A stretch of DNA of 64,000 nucleotides from Pseudomonas sp. R37(2017) (GTDB taxonomy: Bacteria > Pseudomonadota > Gammaproteobacteria > Pseudomonadales > Pseudomonadaceae), in NCBI RefSeq assembly GCF_002113375.1, contig NZ_NEHO01000006.1, forward strand, positions 124,001 to 188,000, written 5' to 3'. The notes under the pieces were generated by a model. It saw only the letters and a list, made by a program, of their open reading frames with translations. It ran no database searches and had not been told where the DNA came from. The stretch's first letter is position 1. Each line of letters starts with the position of its first letter. The position numbers were made by a program, and so were the translations under genes. Positions 53,903 through 63,582 of the stretch are shown here, in pieces.

Positions 53903-53990
53903 GGCGAGCTACAAGCTCCAAGCTTCAAGCCGCAAGTTAAAGCCTGCGCATACGTTGCTCTTCACTTGCAGCTTGCAGCTTGCCGCTAGT
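53903..53990. repeat. Inverted repeat between muxB and muxC
   Basis: AGCTACAAGCTCCAAGCTTC (about 53907) and CTTGCAGCTTGCAGCTTGCC (about 53967) are imperfect complements built of an AGCTTGCA/TGCAAGCT-like 8-base motif, around a 30-bp centre. It is the only non-trivial gap in the operon (100 bp) and would form a hairpin in the mRNA. Confidence 0.8.
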
Positions 53991-54001
53991 GGTTGCCACC
54001 T

Positions 54002-57000
54002 ATGAATCTCTCGGGACCTTTCATCAAACGCCCCGTGGCAACCATGCTGCTTTCATTGGCCATCATGCTGCTGGGCGGTGTGAGCTTCGGTTTGCTGCCC
54101 GTCTCGCCATTGCCGCAAATGGATTTTCCGGTGATCGTGGTCCAGGCCAGTCTGCCCGGGGCCAGCCCCGAGGTGATGGCGTCGACCGTGGCCACGCCGC
54201 TGGAACGCTCCTTCGGCAGCATCGCCGGGGTCAACACCATGAGCAGCCGCTCCAGCCAGGGTTCGACCCGGGTGATCCTGCAATTCGACCTCGACCGCGA
54301 CATCAACGGTGCGGCGCGGGAAGTGCAGGCGGCCATCAATGCCTCGCGTACCCTGTTGCCGAGCGGGATGCGCAGCATGCCGACCTACAAGAAGGTCAAC
54401 CCGTCCCAGGCGCCGATCATGGTGCTGTCGCTGACATCGGATGTGCTGGAAAAAGGCCAGCTCTATGACCTGGCCTCGACGATCCTGTCCCAGAGCCTGT
54501 CCCAGGTGCAGGGCGTGGGTGAGGTACAGATCGGCGGCAGCTCCCTGCCAGCGGTACGTATCGAACTCGAACCACAGTCCCTGAACCAGTACGGCGTGGC
54601 CCTGGACGATGTGCGCAACACCATCGCCAATGCCAACGTGCGCCGGCCCAAAGGCTCGGTGGAAGATGACCAGCGGCTGTGGCAGGTCCAGGCCAACGAC
54701 CAGTTGGAAAAAGCCAGGGACTACGAGTCGCTGATCATCCACTACAACGGCGGCGCGGCCCTGCGCCTGAAGGATGTGGCCAAGGTCAGCGACGGCGTCG
54801 AAGACCGCTACAACAGCGGTTTCTTCAACGACGACGCGGCGGTGCTGCTGGTGATCAACCGCCAGGCCGGTGCCAACATCATCGAGACGGTCAACGAGAT
54901 CAAGGCACAGTTGCCGGCGTTGCAGGCGGTGCTGCCGGCCAGCGTCAAGCTGAACCTGGCCATGGATCGCTCGCCGGTCATCAAGGCGACGCTGCACGAA
55001 GCGGAAATGACCCTGCTGATCGCCGTGGCGCTGGTGATTCTGGTGGTGTTCCTGTTCCTTGGTAACTTGCGCGCTTCGCTGATCCCGACCCTGGCGGTGC
55101 CGGTGTCACTGGTCGGCACCTTTGCCGTGATGTACCTCTACGGCTTTTCGCTGAACAACCTGTCGCTGATGGCGCTGATCCTGGCCACCGGGCTGGTGGT
55201 GGACGATGCCATCGTGGTGCTGGAGAACATTTCCCGGCATATCGACGAAGGCGTGCGGCCGATGAGGGCTGCGTACCTCGGCGCCCAGGAAGTCGGCTTT
55301 ACCTTGCTGTCGATGAACGTGTCGCTGGTGGCTGTGTTCCTGTCGATCCTGTTCATGGGCGGGATCATCGAAAGCCTGTTCCGTGAATTCTCGATTACCC
55401 TGGCGGCGGCCATCGTGGTCTCGCTGCTGGTGTCGCTGACCCTGACGCCAATGCTCTGTGCCCGCTGGCTCAAGCCTCATACGCCGGGGCAGGAGAACCG
55501 TCTGCAACGCTGGAGCCAGCGGGTCAACGAATGGATGGTTGGCAAATACGCCGCCAGCCTCGACTGGGTATTGCGCCACAAACGCCTGACGTTGCTCAGT
55601 CTGTTTGTGACAATTGGCGTGAACATTGTGCTGTATGTTGTTGTTCCTAAAACATTTATGCCTCAACAAGATACGGGGCAACTGATCGGTTTCGTACGCG
55701 GCGACGATGGCCTGTCGTTCAGTGTGATGCAGCCGAAGATGGAAATTTTCCGTCGGGCTGTGTTGAAGGACGAGGCGGTGGAAAGCGTTGCCGGGTTCAT
55801 TGGCGGCAACAACGGCACCAACAACGCCTTCATGCTGGTGCGCCTCAAGCCAATCAAGGAGCGCAACATTTCCGCGCAGAAAGTCATCGAGCGCCTGCGC
55901 AAGGAAATGCCCAAGGTTCCCGGCGCGCAACTGATGCTCATGGCGGACCAGGACCTGCAATTCGGTGGCGGCCGCGAACAGACCACCTCGCAATACTCCT
56001 ACATCCTGCAAAGCGGCGACCTGGGGGCGTTGCGCGAATGGTATCCGAAAGTCGTCACCGCGCTCAGGGCCTTGCCGGAGCTGACAGCGATCGACGCGCG
56101 CGAAGGCCGAGGTGCCCGGCAAGTGACCCTGATCGTCGACCGCGACCAGGCCAAGCGCCTGGGTGTCGATATGGAGATGGTCACGGCGGTGCTCAACAAC
56201 GCCTACAGCCAGCGGCAGATTTCAACCATCTATGACAGCCTCAACCAATATCAGGTGGTGATGGAGGTCAATCCGAAGTACGCCCAGGACCCGATCACCC
56301 TCAAGCAGGTCCAGGTCATTACCGCCGATGGCGCGCGGATTCCGTTGTCGACCATCGCCCATTATGAAAACAGCCTGGAAGACGACCGGGTCAGCCATGA
56401 AGGCCAGTTTGCCTCGGAGAGCATTTCCTTCGACATGGCCGAAGGCGTAACCGTGGAGCAGGGTAGCGCCGCCATCGAGCGGGCGATTGCCAAGCTGGGC
56501 TTGCCGGAAGAAGTGATCGTGAAAATGGCCGGCACCGCCGATGCCTTTGCCGCCACGCAAAAAAGCCAGCCGTTCATGATCCTCGGCGCCTTGGTGGCGG
56601 TGTATCTGGTGCTCGGGGTGTTGTACGAAAGCTACATTCACCCGCTGACCATTCTGTCGACGCTGCCGTCGGCCGGGGTCGGCGCGTTGCTGTCGATCTA
56701 TGCGCTGGGCGGCGAATTCAGCCTGATTTCGTTGCTGGGGCTGTTTCTGCTGATCGGCGTGGTGAAGAAAAACGCCATTCTGATGATCGACCTGGCATTG
56801 CAACTGGAGCGACATCAGGGCATGGCACCGCTGGAATCGATTCGCAGTGCCTGCCTGCAACGTTTGCGACCGATCCTGATGACCACCCTGGCGGCGATTC
56901 TCGGGGCCTTGCCGTTGCTGCTCAGCCGCGCCGAAGGGGCGGAAATGCGTCAGCCACTGGGCCTGACGATCATCGGCGGGCTGATCTTCAGCCAGGTGCT

Positions 57001-57109
57001 GACGCTATACACCACTCCGGTGGTTTACCTCTACCTCGACCAACTGCGCCATCGCTTCAATAAATGGCGTGGGGTGCGTACCGATGCTGCTCTGGAAACT
57101 CCGCTATGA
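54002..57109 (+). CDS. muxC: RND efflux pump subunit, MuxC/MdtC type
   Basis: 1035 residues from ATG 54002 (MNLSGPFIKRPVATMLLSLA). Same RND layout as MuxB, with GLVVDDAIVVLENISRHIDEG in TM4 and YLYGFSLNNLSLMALILATG. The frame back to TTG 53993 is unnecessary. Pairs with MuxB; in the E. coli homologues the two subunits are both needed. Stop overlaps the opmB start (ATGA at 57106). Confidence 0.95.
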   Translation: MNLSGPFIKRPVATMLLSLAIMLLGGVSFGLLPVSPLPQMDFPVIVVQASLPGASPEVMASTVATPLERSFGSIAGVNTMSSRSSQGSTRVILQFDLDRDINGAAREVQAAINASRTLLPSGMRSMPTYKKVNPSQAPIMVLSLTSDVLEKGQLYDLASTILSQSLSQVQGVGEVQIGGSSLPAVRIELEPQSLNQYGVALDDVRNTIANANVRRPKGSVEDDQRLWQVQANDQLEKARDYESLIIHYNGGAALRLKDVAKVSDGVEDRYNSGFFNDDAAVLLVINRQAGANIIETVNEIKAQLPALQAVLPASVKLNLAMDRSPVIKATLHEAEMTLLIAVALVILVVFLFLGNLRASLIPTLAVPVSLVGTFAVMYLYGFSLNNLSLMALILATGLVVDDAIVVLENISRHIDEGVRPMRAAYLGAQEVGFTLLSMNVSLVAVFLSILFMGGIIESLFREFSITLAAAIVVSLLVSLTLTPMLCARWLKPHTPGQENRLQRWSQRVNEWMVGKYAASLDWVLRHKRLTLLSLFVTIGVNIVLYVVVPKTFMPQQDTGQLIGFVRGDDGLSFSVMQPKMEIFRRAVLKDEAVESVAGFIGGNNGTNNAFMLVRLKPIKERNISAQKVIERLRKEMPKVPGAQLMLMADQDLQFGGGREQTTSQYSYILQSGDLGALREWYPKVVTALRALPELTAIDAREGRGARQVTLIVDRDQAKRLGVDMEMVTAVLNNAYSQRQISTIYDSLNQYQVVMEVNPKYAQDPITLKQVQVITADGARIPLSTIAHYENSLEDDRVSHEGQFASESISFDMAEGVTVEQGSAAIERAIAKLGLPEEVIVKMAGTADAFAATQKSQPFMILGALVAVYLVLGVLYESYIHPLTILSTLPSAGVGALLSIYALGGEFSLISLLGLFLLIGVVKKNAILMIDLALQLERHQGMAPLESIRSACLQRLRPILMTTLAAILGALPLLLSRAEGAEMRQPLGLTIIGGLIFSQVLTLYTTPVVYLYLDQLRHRFNKWRGVRTDAALETPL

Positions 57110-58593
57110 CTGAACGTTCGCTTTTCAACCTGGCTGCACCGCTGATCACGGCTCGGGGCTCACGCCTGTTGAGCCTGTCACTGTGCGTGGCGATGCTCAG
57201 TGCCTGCGCCGTCGGCCCGGATTACCAGCGCCCGCAAACCGCCGAACCGGCGCAGTACAAGGCTGCCGAGGGCTGGCGCCAGGCCAATCCGAGCGATGCC
57301 CTGGCGCGTGGTGCGTGGTGGGAGTTGTACGGCGACCGGCAGCTCAACGATCTGATCGAAAAACTCAACAGCTCGAACCAGACCGTGGCGCAGTCCGAAG
57401 CGCAGTACCGTCAGGCCCAGGCGCTGGTGCGCAGTGCCCGTGGTGCGTTCTTTCCTACGGTCGACCTGACTACCGGCAAGAACCGCTCCAGCCAGGGCAC
57501 CGGCAGCAGTAACTCCAGTCTCAGCAGCTCCTCCAGCGGTATCCGCAACACTTATACCGCCCAGGCCGGAGTCAGTTGGGAGGCTGACATCTGGGGCAAA
57601 TTGCGGCGTGGCCTCGAAGCCGATACGGCCAATGCCCAGGCCAGCTTTGCCGACCTGGCGGCCATGCGCCTGAGCCAACAGTCGGAGCTGGTGCAGAACT
57701 ACCTGCAATTGCGTGTGATCGACGAACAGAAACGCCTGCTTGAAGCCACGGTCGAGGCCTACCAGCGTTCGCTGAAAATGACTGAAAACCAGTATCGCGC
57801 CGGGGTTTCCGGAAAGGACGCCGTGGCGCAGGCGCAGACCCAACTCAAAAGCACTGAAGCGGACATGGTCGACCTGATCTGGCAGCGTGCCCAGTTCGAG
57901 AACGCCATTGCCGTGCTGATCGGCCTGCCGCCGGCCGAATTCAGCCTGGCGCCAAGCACAGACATTCCGCAGTTGCCGCAAGTCCCGTTGGCACTGCCGT
58001 CGCAGTTGCTGGAGCGTCGCCCGGACATCGCTTCGGCGGAACGCTCGGTGATCGCCGCCAACGCCAACATCGGCGTGGCCAAGGCTGCCTATTACCCGGA
58101 CCTGACCCTGAGTATGAACGGTGGTTACAGCAGCAGTACCTCGAAAGACTTGTTCAGCCTGCCGAACCGCTTCTGGTCGGTCGGACCACAATTGGCCATG
58201 ACCCTGTTCGACGGCGGCCAGCGCTCGGCGGAAGTTGACCGCAGTGAGGCGGCCTACGACGAAACGGTGGCCAAGTACCGCCAGACCGTGCTGGACGGAT
58301 TCCGCGAGGTGGAAAACTTCCTGGTGCAGCTCAAGGTGCTTGAAGACGAAGCGGTCGTGCGCCAACAGGCACTGGATGCCGCCCGTGAATCGCTGCGCCT
58401 GACCCAGAACCAGTACAAGGCCGGATTGATCGCCTATATCGATGTGGTCGTGACCCAGGCCGCGGCACTGAGCAATGAGCGCAGCAACCTGGACCTGTTG
58501 CAGAGCCGACTGATCGCCAGCGTGCAGTTGATTGCCGCGTTGGGTGGTGGCTGGGATGGGCAGCTCGAAGTCAGCGATAGCCGAAACGACTGA
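57106..58593 (+). CDS. opmB: Outer-membrane efflux lipoprotein, OpmB/OprM (NodT) family
   Basis: 495 residues with a lipobox LSAC (Cys34; MLSACAVGPDYQRP). The channel repeat helices show LMENQYRAGVSGKDAVAQAQT-type (here MTENQYRAGVSGKDAVAQAQ) and LRLTQNQYKAGLIAYIDVV segments, and the plug-side WEADIWGKLRRGLEAD. It is a TolC-like trimeric channel for the Mux pump. The serine-rich insert SSNSSLSSSSSGIRNTY (about 140-155) is a loop typical of the family region. Last gene of the operon, followed by a BIME. Confidence 0.93.
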   Translation: MTERSLFNLAAPLITARGSRLLSLSLCVAMLSACAVGPDYQRPQTAEPAQYKAAEGWRQANPSDALARGAWWELYGDRQLNDLIEKLNSSNQTVAQSEAQYRQAQALVRSARGAFFPTVDLTTGKNRSSQGTGSSNSSLSSSSSGIRNTYTAQAGVSWEADIWGKLRRGLEADTANAQASFADLAAMRLSQQSELVQNYLQLRVIDEQKRLLEATVEAYQRSLKMTENQYRAGVSGKDAVAQAQTQLKSTEADMVDLIWQRAQFENAIAVLIGLPPAEFSLAPSTDIPQLPQVPLALPSQLLERRPDIASAERSVIAANANIGVAKAAYYPDLTLSMNGGYSSSTSKDLFSLPNRFWSVGPQLAMTLFDGGQRSAEVDRSEAAYDETVAKYRQTVLDGFREVENFLVQLKVLEDEAVVRQQALDAARESLRLTQNQYKAGLIAYIDVVVTQAAALSNERSNLDLLQSRLIASVQLIAALGGGWDGQLEVSDSRND

Positions 58594-58605
58594 ACGCTGC
58601 AATTC

Positions 58606-58708
58606 CTGTAGGAGCGAGCACGCTCGCGATGGAGGTCAGGCCACCGCGGGGAATCAGGCTACCAGCGTTATCGTTGACGACCATCGCGAGCATGCTCGCT
58701 CCTACAGG
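58606..58708. repeat. BIME: two inverted REP units, copy C of a three-copy element
   Basis: Arms TGTAGGAGCGAGCACGCTCG and GAGCATGCTCGCTCCTACAG; spacer CCGCGGGGAATCAG...GCGTTATCGTTGACGACC shared with the copies at 4681 and 1960. Located between opmB and the MHYT gene. Confidence 0.88.
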
Positions 58709-58878
58709 GTTTTTGCGTTGCCGCGAGTTAATGTTCAACCTTAAAACAAGCGTTTCATCGGACTGATGGCCTTTTGCTTATTTTGTGAGTGCGTTCTCAT
58801 TTGGAATCAGTACAATCGCTCCATTTGCCCCCCAGCGAGAATCAATACCATTAATGGGGGCATGTGCGAGAAGTCCCC

Positions 58879-60996
58879 ATGCTCATCGGCAGTTATTCCC
58901 CCACCCTGGTTATCATTTCGCTCTGTGTAGCGATTCTCGCCTCATATACCGCACTCGACCTCACCGGACGCATTGCCACCGCCAAAGGCCGCGCCGTGCA
59001 TTTCTGGACCGCGGGCGGGGCCTTTGCCATGGGCATCGGCATCTGGTCGATGCACTTCATCGGCATGCTCGCGTTCAAGTTGCCGATCGACCTGGGGTAC
59101 GACGGCACGATCACCCTGTTGTCGCTGCTGATTGGCGTGCTCTCCAGCGGCTTTGCGCTATGGCTGGTCAGCCAGCCGCATTTGCCGGCCTGGCAACTGG
59201 CTTTTGGCGCGTTGGTCATGGGCGCCGGCATCAGCGCGATGCACTACACCGGCATGGCAGCCATGCGCATGCAACCGGGCATCGATTATGACCCGACGCT
59301 GTTCGGCGCTTCGCTGATGATCGCTGTCGGTGCATCGGGCGCGGCATTGTGGATCGCTTTCCATTTGCGCCAGCAGACGCCTCATGTCCGCCTGATCCGC
59401 AGCGGTGCCGCCGTGATCATGGGGATCGCCATCGTCGGCATGCACTACACCGGCATGGCCGCCGCACGTTTTGCCGATGGCAGTTTTTGCGGGGCGGCGG
59501 TCAATGGCCTGAGCGGCAATGGCCTGGACAACCTGGTGTTGATCACTACGCTGGCGGTGCTGAGCATCGCCTTGCTGACCTCGGTCCTCGATGCACGCAT
59601 GGAGGCTCGCACGGCAAGCCTGGCCCAATCGCTGACCGAGGCCAACCGTGAACTGACCCAACTGGCCCTGCATGACACCCTCACCGGGTTGCCGAACCGG
59701 ACGTTGCTCGCCGACCGGATCGAACAGGCGATGTCGCGGGTTCGGGAAGAGGGAGGCTGTTTTGCCCTGATGTTCATCGATCTGGACGGCTTCAAACCGG
59801 TCAACGATGCCTTCGGCCACCACATGGGGGACTTGCTGTTGCGCGAAGTGGCCTTGCGCCTGCGCGAGGACTTGCGCAGCCAGGACACCCTGGCGCGGAT
59901 TGGCGGCGATGAGTTTGTATTGCTGGTGCAATTGAGCGAACAGAACGACGCCTTGAGCCTCGCGGCCCGTCAGGTCGGGTTGATCGCGCAGGCGTTTCGG
60001 GTTGCCGAACATGAACTGCATATTTCCGCCAGTGTCGGCATCGCGCTGTACCCGGGTAACGGGCTGTCTGCCCATGAGTTGCTGATGAACGCCGACGCGG
60101 CGATGTATCACGCCAAGGGTGCGGGTAAAAACGGCCACAGCTTTTTCGATGCGTCGATGAACAGCAACGCGCGCAAACAGCTGCAATTGCTGCAGGACCT
60201 GCGCAATGCCGTGGAAAATCAGGAATTCAGCCTGCATTACCAGCCCAAGTTCGATGCCGCCAATGGCCGGCCAGTGGGCGCCGAAGCCTTGTTGCGCTGG
60301 GAGCACCCGATGCAAGGGATGCTGTTGCCGGACAAATTCATCGAACTGGCGGAAAAGACCGGACTGATCATTCCGATCGGCGAGTGGGTGCTCAACGAGG
60401 CCTGCCGCCAGATGCGCGAGTGGTACGTGCTGGGCTACACCGATTGGCGCATCGCGGTGAACCTTTCGGCCATTCAGTTTTGCCATGCCGGGCTGGTCCA
60501 GAGCGTCGCCAAGGCGTTGGCGACTCACCATCTGCCGGCCAACAGCCTGACCCTGGAGATCACTGAAACCACCGCCATGAGCGATGCCGATGCGAGCATG
60601 ACGGTGCTTCAGGAACTGTCGGAAATGGGAGTTGACCTGTCTATCGACGATTTCGGCACCGGTTACTCGAGCCTGATGTACCTCAAGCGCCTGCCGGCCA
60701 ATGAGCTGAAGATCGACCGTGGTTTTGTCCGCGACCTGGAGCGTGACAGCGATGACGCCGCCATCGTTTCGGCCATCGTCGCCCTCGGCCAGGCGCTGGG
60801 GCTGCGTATCGTCGCCGAAGGCGTGGAGACGGGTGTGCAACAGGACTTCCTGACGCAACTCGGTTGCGATTCATTGCAGGGCTACCTGCTGGGGCATCCG
60901 CTGCCGGCCGCAGGTTTCATGGTGGAAATCCATCGCGGCGAGCAATTGCTCAAGCAATTGAAGGCCAGTGCCGAGCGCGAGCTGTCGATGACATGA
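58879..60996 (+). CDS. mucR: MHYT-GGDEF-EAL cyclic-di-GMP protein (MucR-like)
   Basis: 705 residues from ATG 58879 (MLIGSYSPTLVIIS); a GTG at 58864 would add five residues. Seven membrane helices form a MHYT sensor with the motif variants MHFIGM (58-63), MHYTGM (121-126) and MHYTGM (188-193), probably binding copper for sensing O2, CO or NO. GGDEF is intact (342-346) with an I-site RSQD (333-336), and the EAL domain is intact (EALLRW, 469-474; later DDFGTGYSS and AEGVET). So it may both make and break c-di-GMP. The layout matches P. aeruginosa MucR, an alginate regulator. Confidence 0.88.
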   Translation: MLIGSYSPTLVIISLCVAILASYTALDLTGRIATAKGRAVHFWTAGGAFAMGIGIWSMHFIGMLAFKLPIDLGYDGTITLLSLLIGVLSSGFALWLVSQPHLPAWQLAFGALVMGAGISAMHYTGMAAMRMQPGIDYDPTLFGASLMIAVGASGAALWIAFHLRQQTPHVRLIRSGAAVIMGIAIVGMHYTGMAAARFADGSFCGAAVNGLSGNGLDNLVLITTLAVLSIALLTSVLDARMEARTASLAQSLTEANRELTQLALHDTLTGLPNRTLLADRIEQAMSRVREEGGCFALMFIDLDGFKPVNDAFGHHMGDLLLREVALRLREDLRSQDTLARIGGDEFVLLVQLSEQNDALSLAARQVGLIAQAFRVAEHELHISASVGIALYPGNGLSAHELLMNADAAMYHAKGAGKNGHSFFDASMNSNARKQLQLLQDLRNAVENQEFSLHYQPKFDAANGRPVGAEALLRWEHPMQGMLLPDKFIELAEKTGLIIPIGEWVLNEACRQMREWYVLGYTDWRIAVNLSAIQFCHAGLVQSVAKALATHHLPANSLTLEITETTAMSDADASMTVLQELSEMGVDLSIDDFGTGYSSLMYLKRLPANELKIDRGFVRDLERDSDDAAIVSAIVALGQALGLRIVAEGVETGVQQDFLTQLGCDSLQGYLLGHPLPAAGFMVEIHRGEQLLKQLKASAERELSMT

Positions 60997-61016
60997 CAGC
61001 TGATCCGAATCCATGC

Positions 61017-61043
61017 AAAAACCGCCAATGGCGGTTATTCTTG
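61017..61043 (+). terminator. Hairpin after the MucR-like gene
   Basis: ACCGCC and GGCGGT pair around AAT, preceded by AAAA and followed by TATTCTT, ending about 40 bp after the stop. The T run is imperfect, so termination may be partial, possibly letting transcription into the SDR gene. Confidence 0.5.
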
Positions 61044-61081
61044 GCCCCGACCGCTTAAGCTTCGATCGGGGGAACGCTCGC

Positions 61082-61828
61082 ATGGACAAAGTCATCGTCA
61101 TCACCGGCGGGAGCCGCGGCATCGGGGCCGCCACCGCCTTGTTGGCCGCCGCGCAGGGCTACCGGATCTGTATCAACTACCAGGCCGACGAACATGCTGC
61201 GCTCGGGGTGCTGGAGCAAGTACGTGCCCTCGGCGCGCAAGCCATTGCGGTACGTGCCGACGTCAGCATCGAAGACGAAGTCATCGCGCTGTTCCATCGT
61301 GTAGACAATGAACTGGGCCGGGTCACCGCGTTGGTGAACAACGCCGGCACGGTCGGGCAAAAGTCCCGGGTCGACGAGATGTCCGAGTTCCGCATTCTCA
61401 AGATCATGAAGACCAACGTCCTGGCGCCGATCCTCTGCGCCAAGCACGCGATCCTGCGCATGTCGCCCAGGCATGGCGGGCAGGGCGGCAGCATCGTCAA
61501 CGTGTCGTCGGTGGCCGCACGTCTGGGCTCACCCAACGAATATGTCGACTACGCGGCCTCCAAAGGCGCGCTGGACACCTTCACCATCGGCCTGTCCAAG
61601 GAAGTGGCGGGCGAGGGCATACGGGTCAACGCGGTGCGCCCCGGCTACATCTACACCGACTTCCATGCACTGAGCGGCGACCCGGATCGGGTCAGCAAAC
61701 TGGAATCGGCGATTCCCATGGCACGTGGCGGACGCCCGGACGAAGTGGCGGAGGCGATTGTCTGGTTGCTCTCGGACAAGGCTTCTTATGCGACGGGGAC
61801 TTTTGTCGATCTCGGCGGTGGGCGTTGA
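61082..61828 (+). CDS. Short-chain dehydrogenase/reductase (SDR) family protein
   Basis: 248 residues from ATG 61082 after GGGGGA. Classic SDR: TGGSRGIG (cofactor loop), NNAG, Ser in IVNVSSVAAR, Tyr-x-x-x-Lys in YVDYAASKGAL and RPGYIYTDFHAL near the C-terminus. It is an NAD(P)H oxidoreductase like 3-oxoacyl reductases; substrate unknown. The 88-bp gap from the previous gene contains a partial terminator. Confidence 0.9.
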   Translation: MDKVIVITGGSRGIGAATALLAAAQGYRICINYQADEHAALGVLEQVRALGAQAIAVRADVSIEDEVIALFHRVDNELGRVTALVNNAGTVGQKSRVDEMSEFRILKIMKTNVLAPILCAKHAILRMSPRHGGQGGSIVNVSSVAARLGSPNEYVDYAASKGALDTFTIGLSKEVAGEGIRVNAVRPGYIYTDFHALSGDPDRVSKLESAIPMARGGRPDEVAEAIVWLLSDKASYATGTFVDLGGGR

Positions 61829-61856
61829 TCTGAGGTTTGCGTTGTCGGTGCTGGCC

Positions 61857-61965
61857 TCTTCGTCGGATCGCCGCCCGGAGCAAGCCCGCTCCCACAGGGT
61901 TCCCTGGTGTACGCAAGACTGTGAACACCAGAGAATTCCTGTGGGAGCGGGCTTGCCCGCGAAGG
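61857..61965. repeat. BIME between converging SDR and MocR-like genes
   Basis: GGAGCAAGCCCGCTCCCACAG (about 61878) and CTGTGGGAGCGGGCTTGCCC (about 61939) flank a spacer that itself has CTGGTGT/ACACCAG inverted. A typical transcript-end BIME. Confidence 0.88.
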
Positions 61966-61990
61966 CGATAGTGCAGGCAACCTCCAACCC

Positions 61991-63400
61991 TCAAAACGAC
62001 CGCACAATCCGCCCCAACGTCTCCATCGCCTTCTCCGAGTCCTCGGTCCACGGGCTCCCATAATTCAACCGAATACAATTCCTGAAGCGCTGCGCCGGCG
62101 AAAATATCGGCCCTGGTGCAATGCTGATGCCTTGCGCCAACGCCATCTGAAACAACTTCAACGAATCCATCTGCGCCGGCAATTCCAGCCACAGGAAGTA
62201 CCCTCCGGCAGGCTGGCTGACGCGAGTGTCGGCGGGGAAATAGCGGGCGATGGCGGCGAGCATGGCGCTTTGCTGGTCTTCCAGGGCGTGACGCAGTTTG
62301 CGCAGATGTCGGTCGTAGCCACCGTGTTGCAGGTAATCGGCGATGGCGGCCTGGGCCGGCATCGATGCGCACAGCGAGGTCATGAGTTTCAGTCGTTCGA
62401 TTTTCTGCGCATAGCGCCCGGCGGCGACCCAGCCGATGCGGTAACCGGGGGCCAGGCTCTTGGCGAACGAGCCGCAATGCATCACCAGCCCTTCGGTATC
62501 AAAGACCTTGGCCGGTTTCGGTGCCTGCTGGCCGTAATACAGTTCGGCGTAGACATCGTCTTCGATCAACGGCACCTGGTGGCGCCGCAGCAGTTCCACC
62601 AACTGTTGTTTCCTGGCCTCGGGTACGGTCGCGCCCATGGGGTTCTGGAAGCTGGTCATGCACCAGCAGGCCTTGATCGGGTGGCGCTCCAGGGTTTGTT
62701 CGAGTACGCCGAGGTCAATGCCGTCGCGCGGATGCACGGGGATTTCCACGGCTTTGAGTTTCAGGCGTTCGAGCACCTGCAGGCAGGCATAGAACGCCGG
62801 GGCTTCGATGGCCACCAGATCGCCGGGCTCTGTCACCGCTTGCAGGCACAGGTTGAGGGCTTCCAGTGCGCCGTTGGTGATCAGCAGCTCTTCCATGGGC
62901 AGCATCAGCCCGCCGACCATGTAGCGCAGGGCGATTTGCCGGCGCAGTTGCGGGTTGCCCGGCGACATGTCGGTGACGACCATGCGCGGGTCCATCTCGC
63001 GGCTGGCACTGGCCAGGGAGCGGGACAAGCGTTGCAGGGGAAACAGCGTCGGGCTGGGAAACGCCGAACCGAAGGCCACGGTGTTCGGGTCCTTGATCGA
63101 GTCGAGCACTGAAAACACCAGTTCGCTGACGTCGACTTCGGTGGATTCATTGACCTGGCTGCTGATCACCGGCTCGGAGAACGGTCGTGGCGCATGGGCG
63201 TTGACGAAGTAACCGGAGCGCGGGCGAGCGCGGATCAGACCGCGACGTTCCAGCAGGTAGTAGGCCTGGAACACCGTGGACGGGCTGACGCCGTAGGTCT
63301 GGCTGGCGTAGCGCACCGACGGCACGCGCTGGCCTGGGCCGAGGACGCCGGAGCGGATCAGTTCTGCGATGTCGTCGGCGAATTTTTCGTAGCGTTTCAT
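61991..63400 (-). CDS. MocR-type regulator or PLP-dependent aminotransferase fusion
   Basis: 469 residues from ATG 63400 (MKRYEKFADDIAELIRSG); a longer frame to 63427 exists. N-terminal GntR HTH (GPGQRVPSVRYASQTYGVSP), then a class I aminotransferase domain with the PLP lysine in HCGSFAKSLAPGYRIGW (Lys in FAKS) and Asp in IEDDVYAELYY. Without a neighbour in divergent orientation inside the window its target is unclear; the convergent SDR gene is not a usual target. Likely senses an amino acid or PLP. Confidence 0.9.
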   Translation of the reverse strand: MKRYEKFADDIAELIRSGVLGPGQRVPSVRYASQTYGVSPSTVFQAYYLLERRGLIRARPRSGYFVNAHAPRPFSEPVISSQVNESTEVDVSELVFSVLDSIKDPNTVAFGSAFPSPTLFPLQRLSRSLASASREMDPRMVVTDMSPGNPQLRRQIALRYMVGGLMLPMEELLITNGALEALNLCLQAVTEPGDLVAIEAPAFYACLQVLERLKLKAVEIPVHPRDGIDLGVLEQTLERHPIKACWCMTSFQNPMGATVPEARKQQLVELLRRHQVPLIEDDVYAELYYGQQAPKPAKVFDTEGLVMHCGSFAKSLAPGYRIGWVAAGRYAQKIERLKLMTSLCASMPAQAAIADYLQHGGYDRHLRKLRHALEDQQSAMLAAIARYFPADTRVSQPAGGYFLWLELPAQMDSLKLFQMALAQGISIAPGPIFSPAQRFRNCIRLNYGSPWTEDSEKAMETLGRIVRSF

Positions 63401-63433
63401 CGATATCCCGTCATGGAACTCATTCAATCAGCT

Positions 63434-63527
63434 TTTGTGGCGAGGGGGCTTGCCCCCGTTGGGTCGCAAAGCGGCTCCAAGATGGGACTGCTGCGCAGTC
63501 CAACGGGGGCAAGCCCCCTCGCCACAG
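63434..63527. repeat. REP pair of a second subtype (GGCGAGGGGGCTTGCCCCCG)
   Basis: The arms GGCGAGGGGGCTTGCCCCCG (from about 63439) and CGGGGGCAAGCCCCCTCGCC (to about 63524) are exact complements around a 45-bp centre. It differs from the GGGAGCGGGCT type and is the only copy in the window. Confidence 0.88.
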
Positions 63528-63582
63528 GGAATTGCATTGCCAAAACAGGACTGCGCTTGAGCAAGGTCAGCATCTTAAAGGC

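Noticed and set aside
50575..53928. 1117-codon minus-strand frame opposite muxB
   Set aside because: His, Gln and Arg-rich composition typical of antisense shadows; the RND pump frame explains the region.
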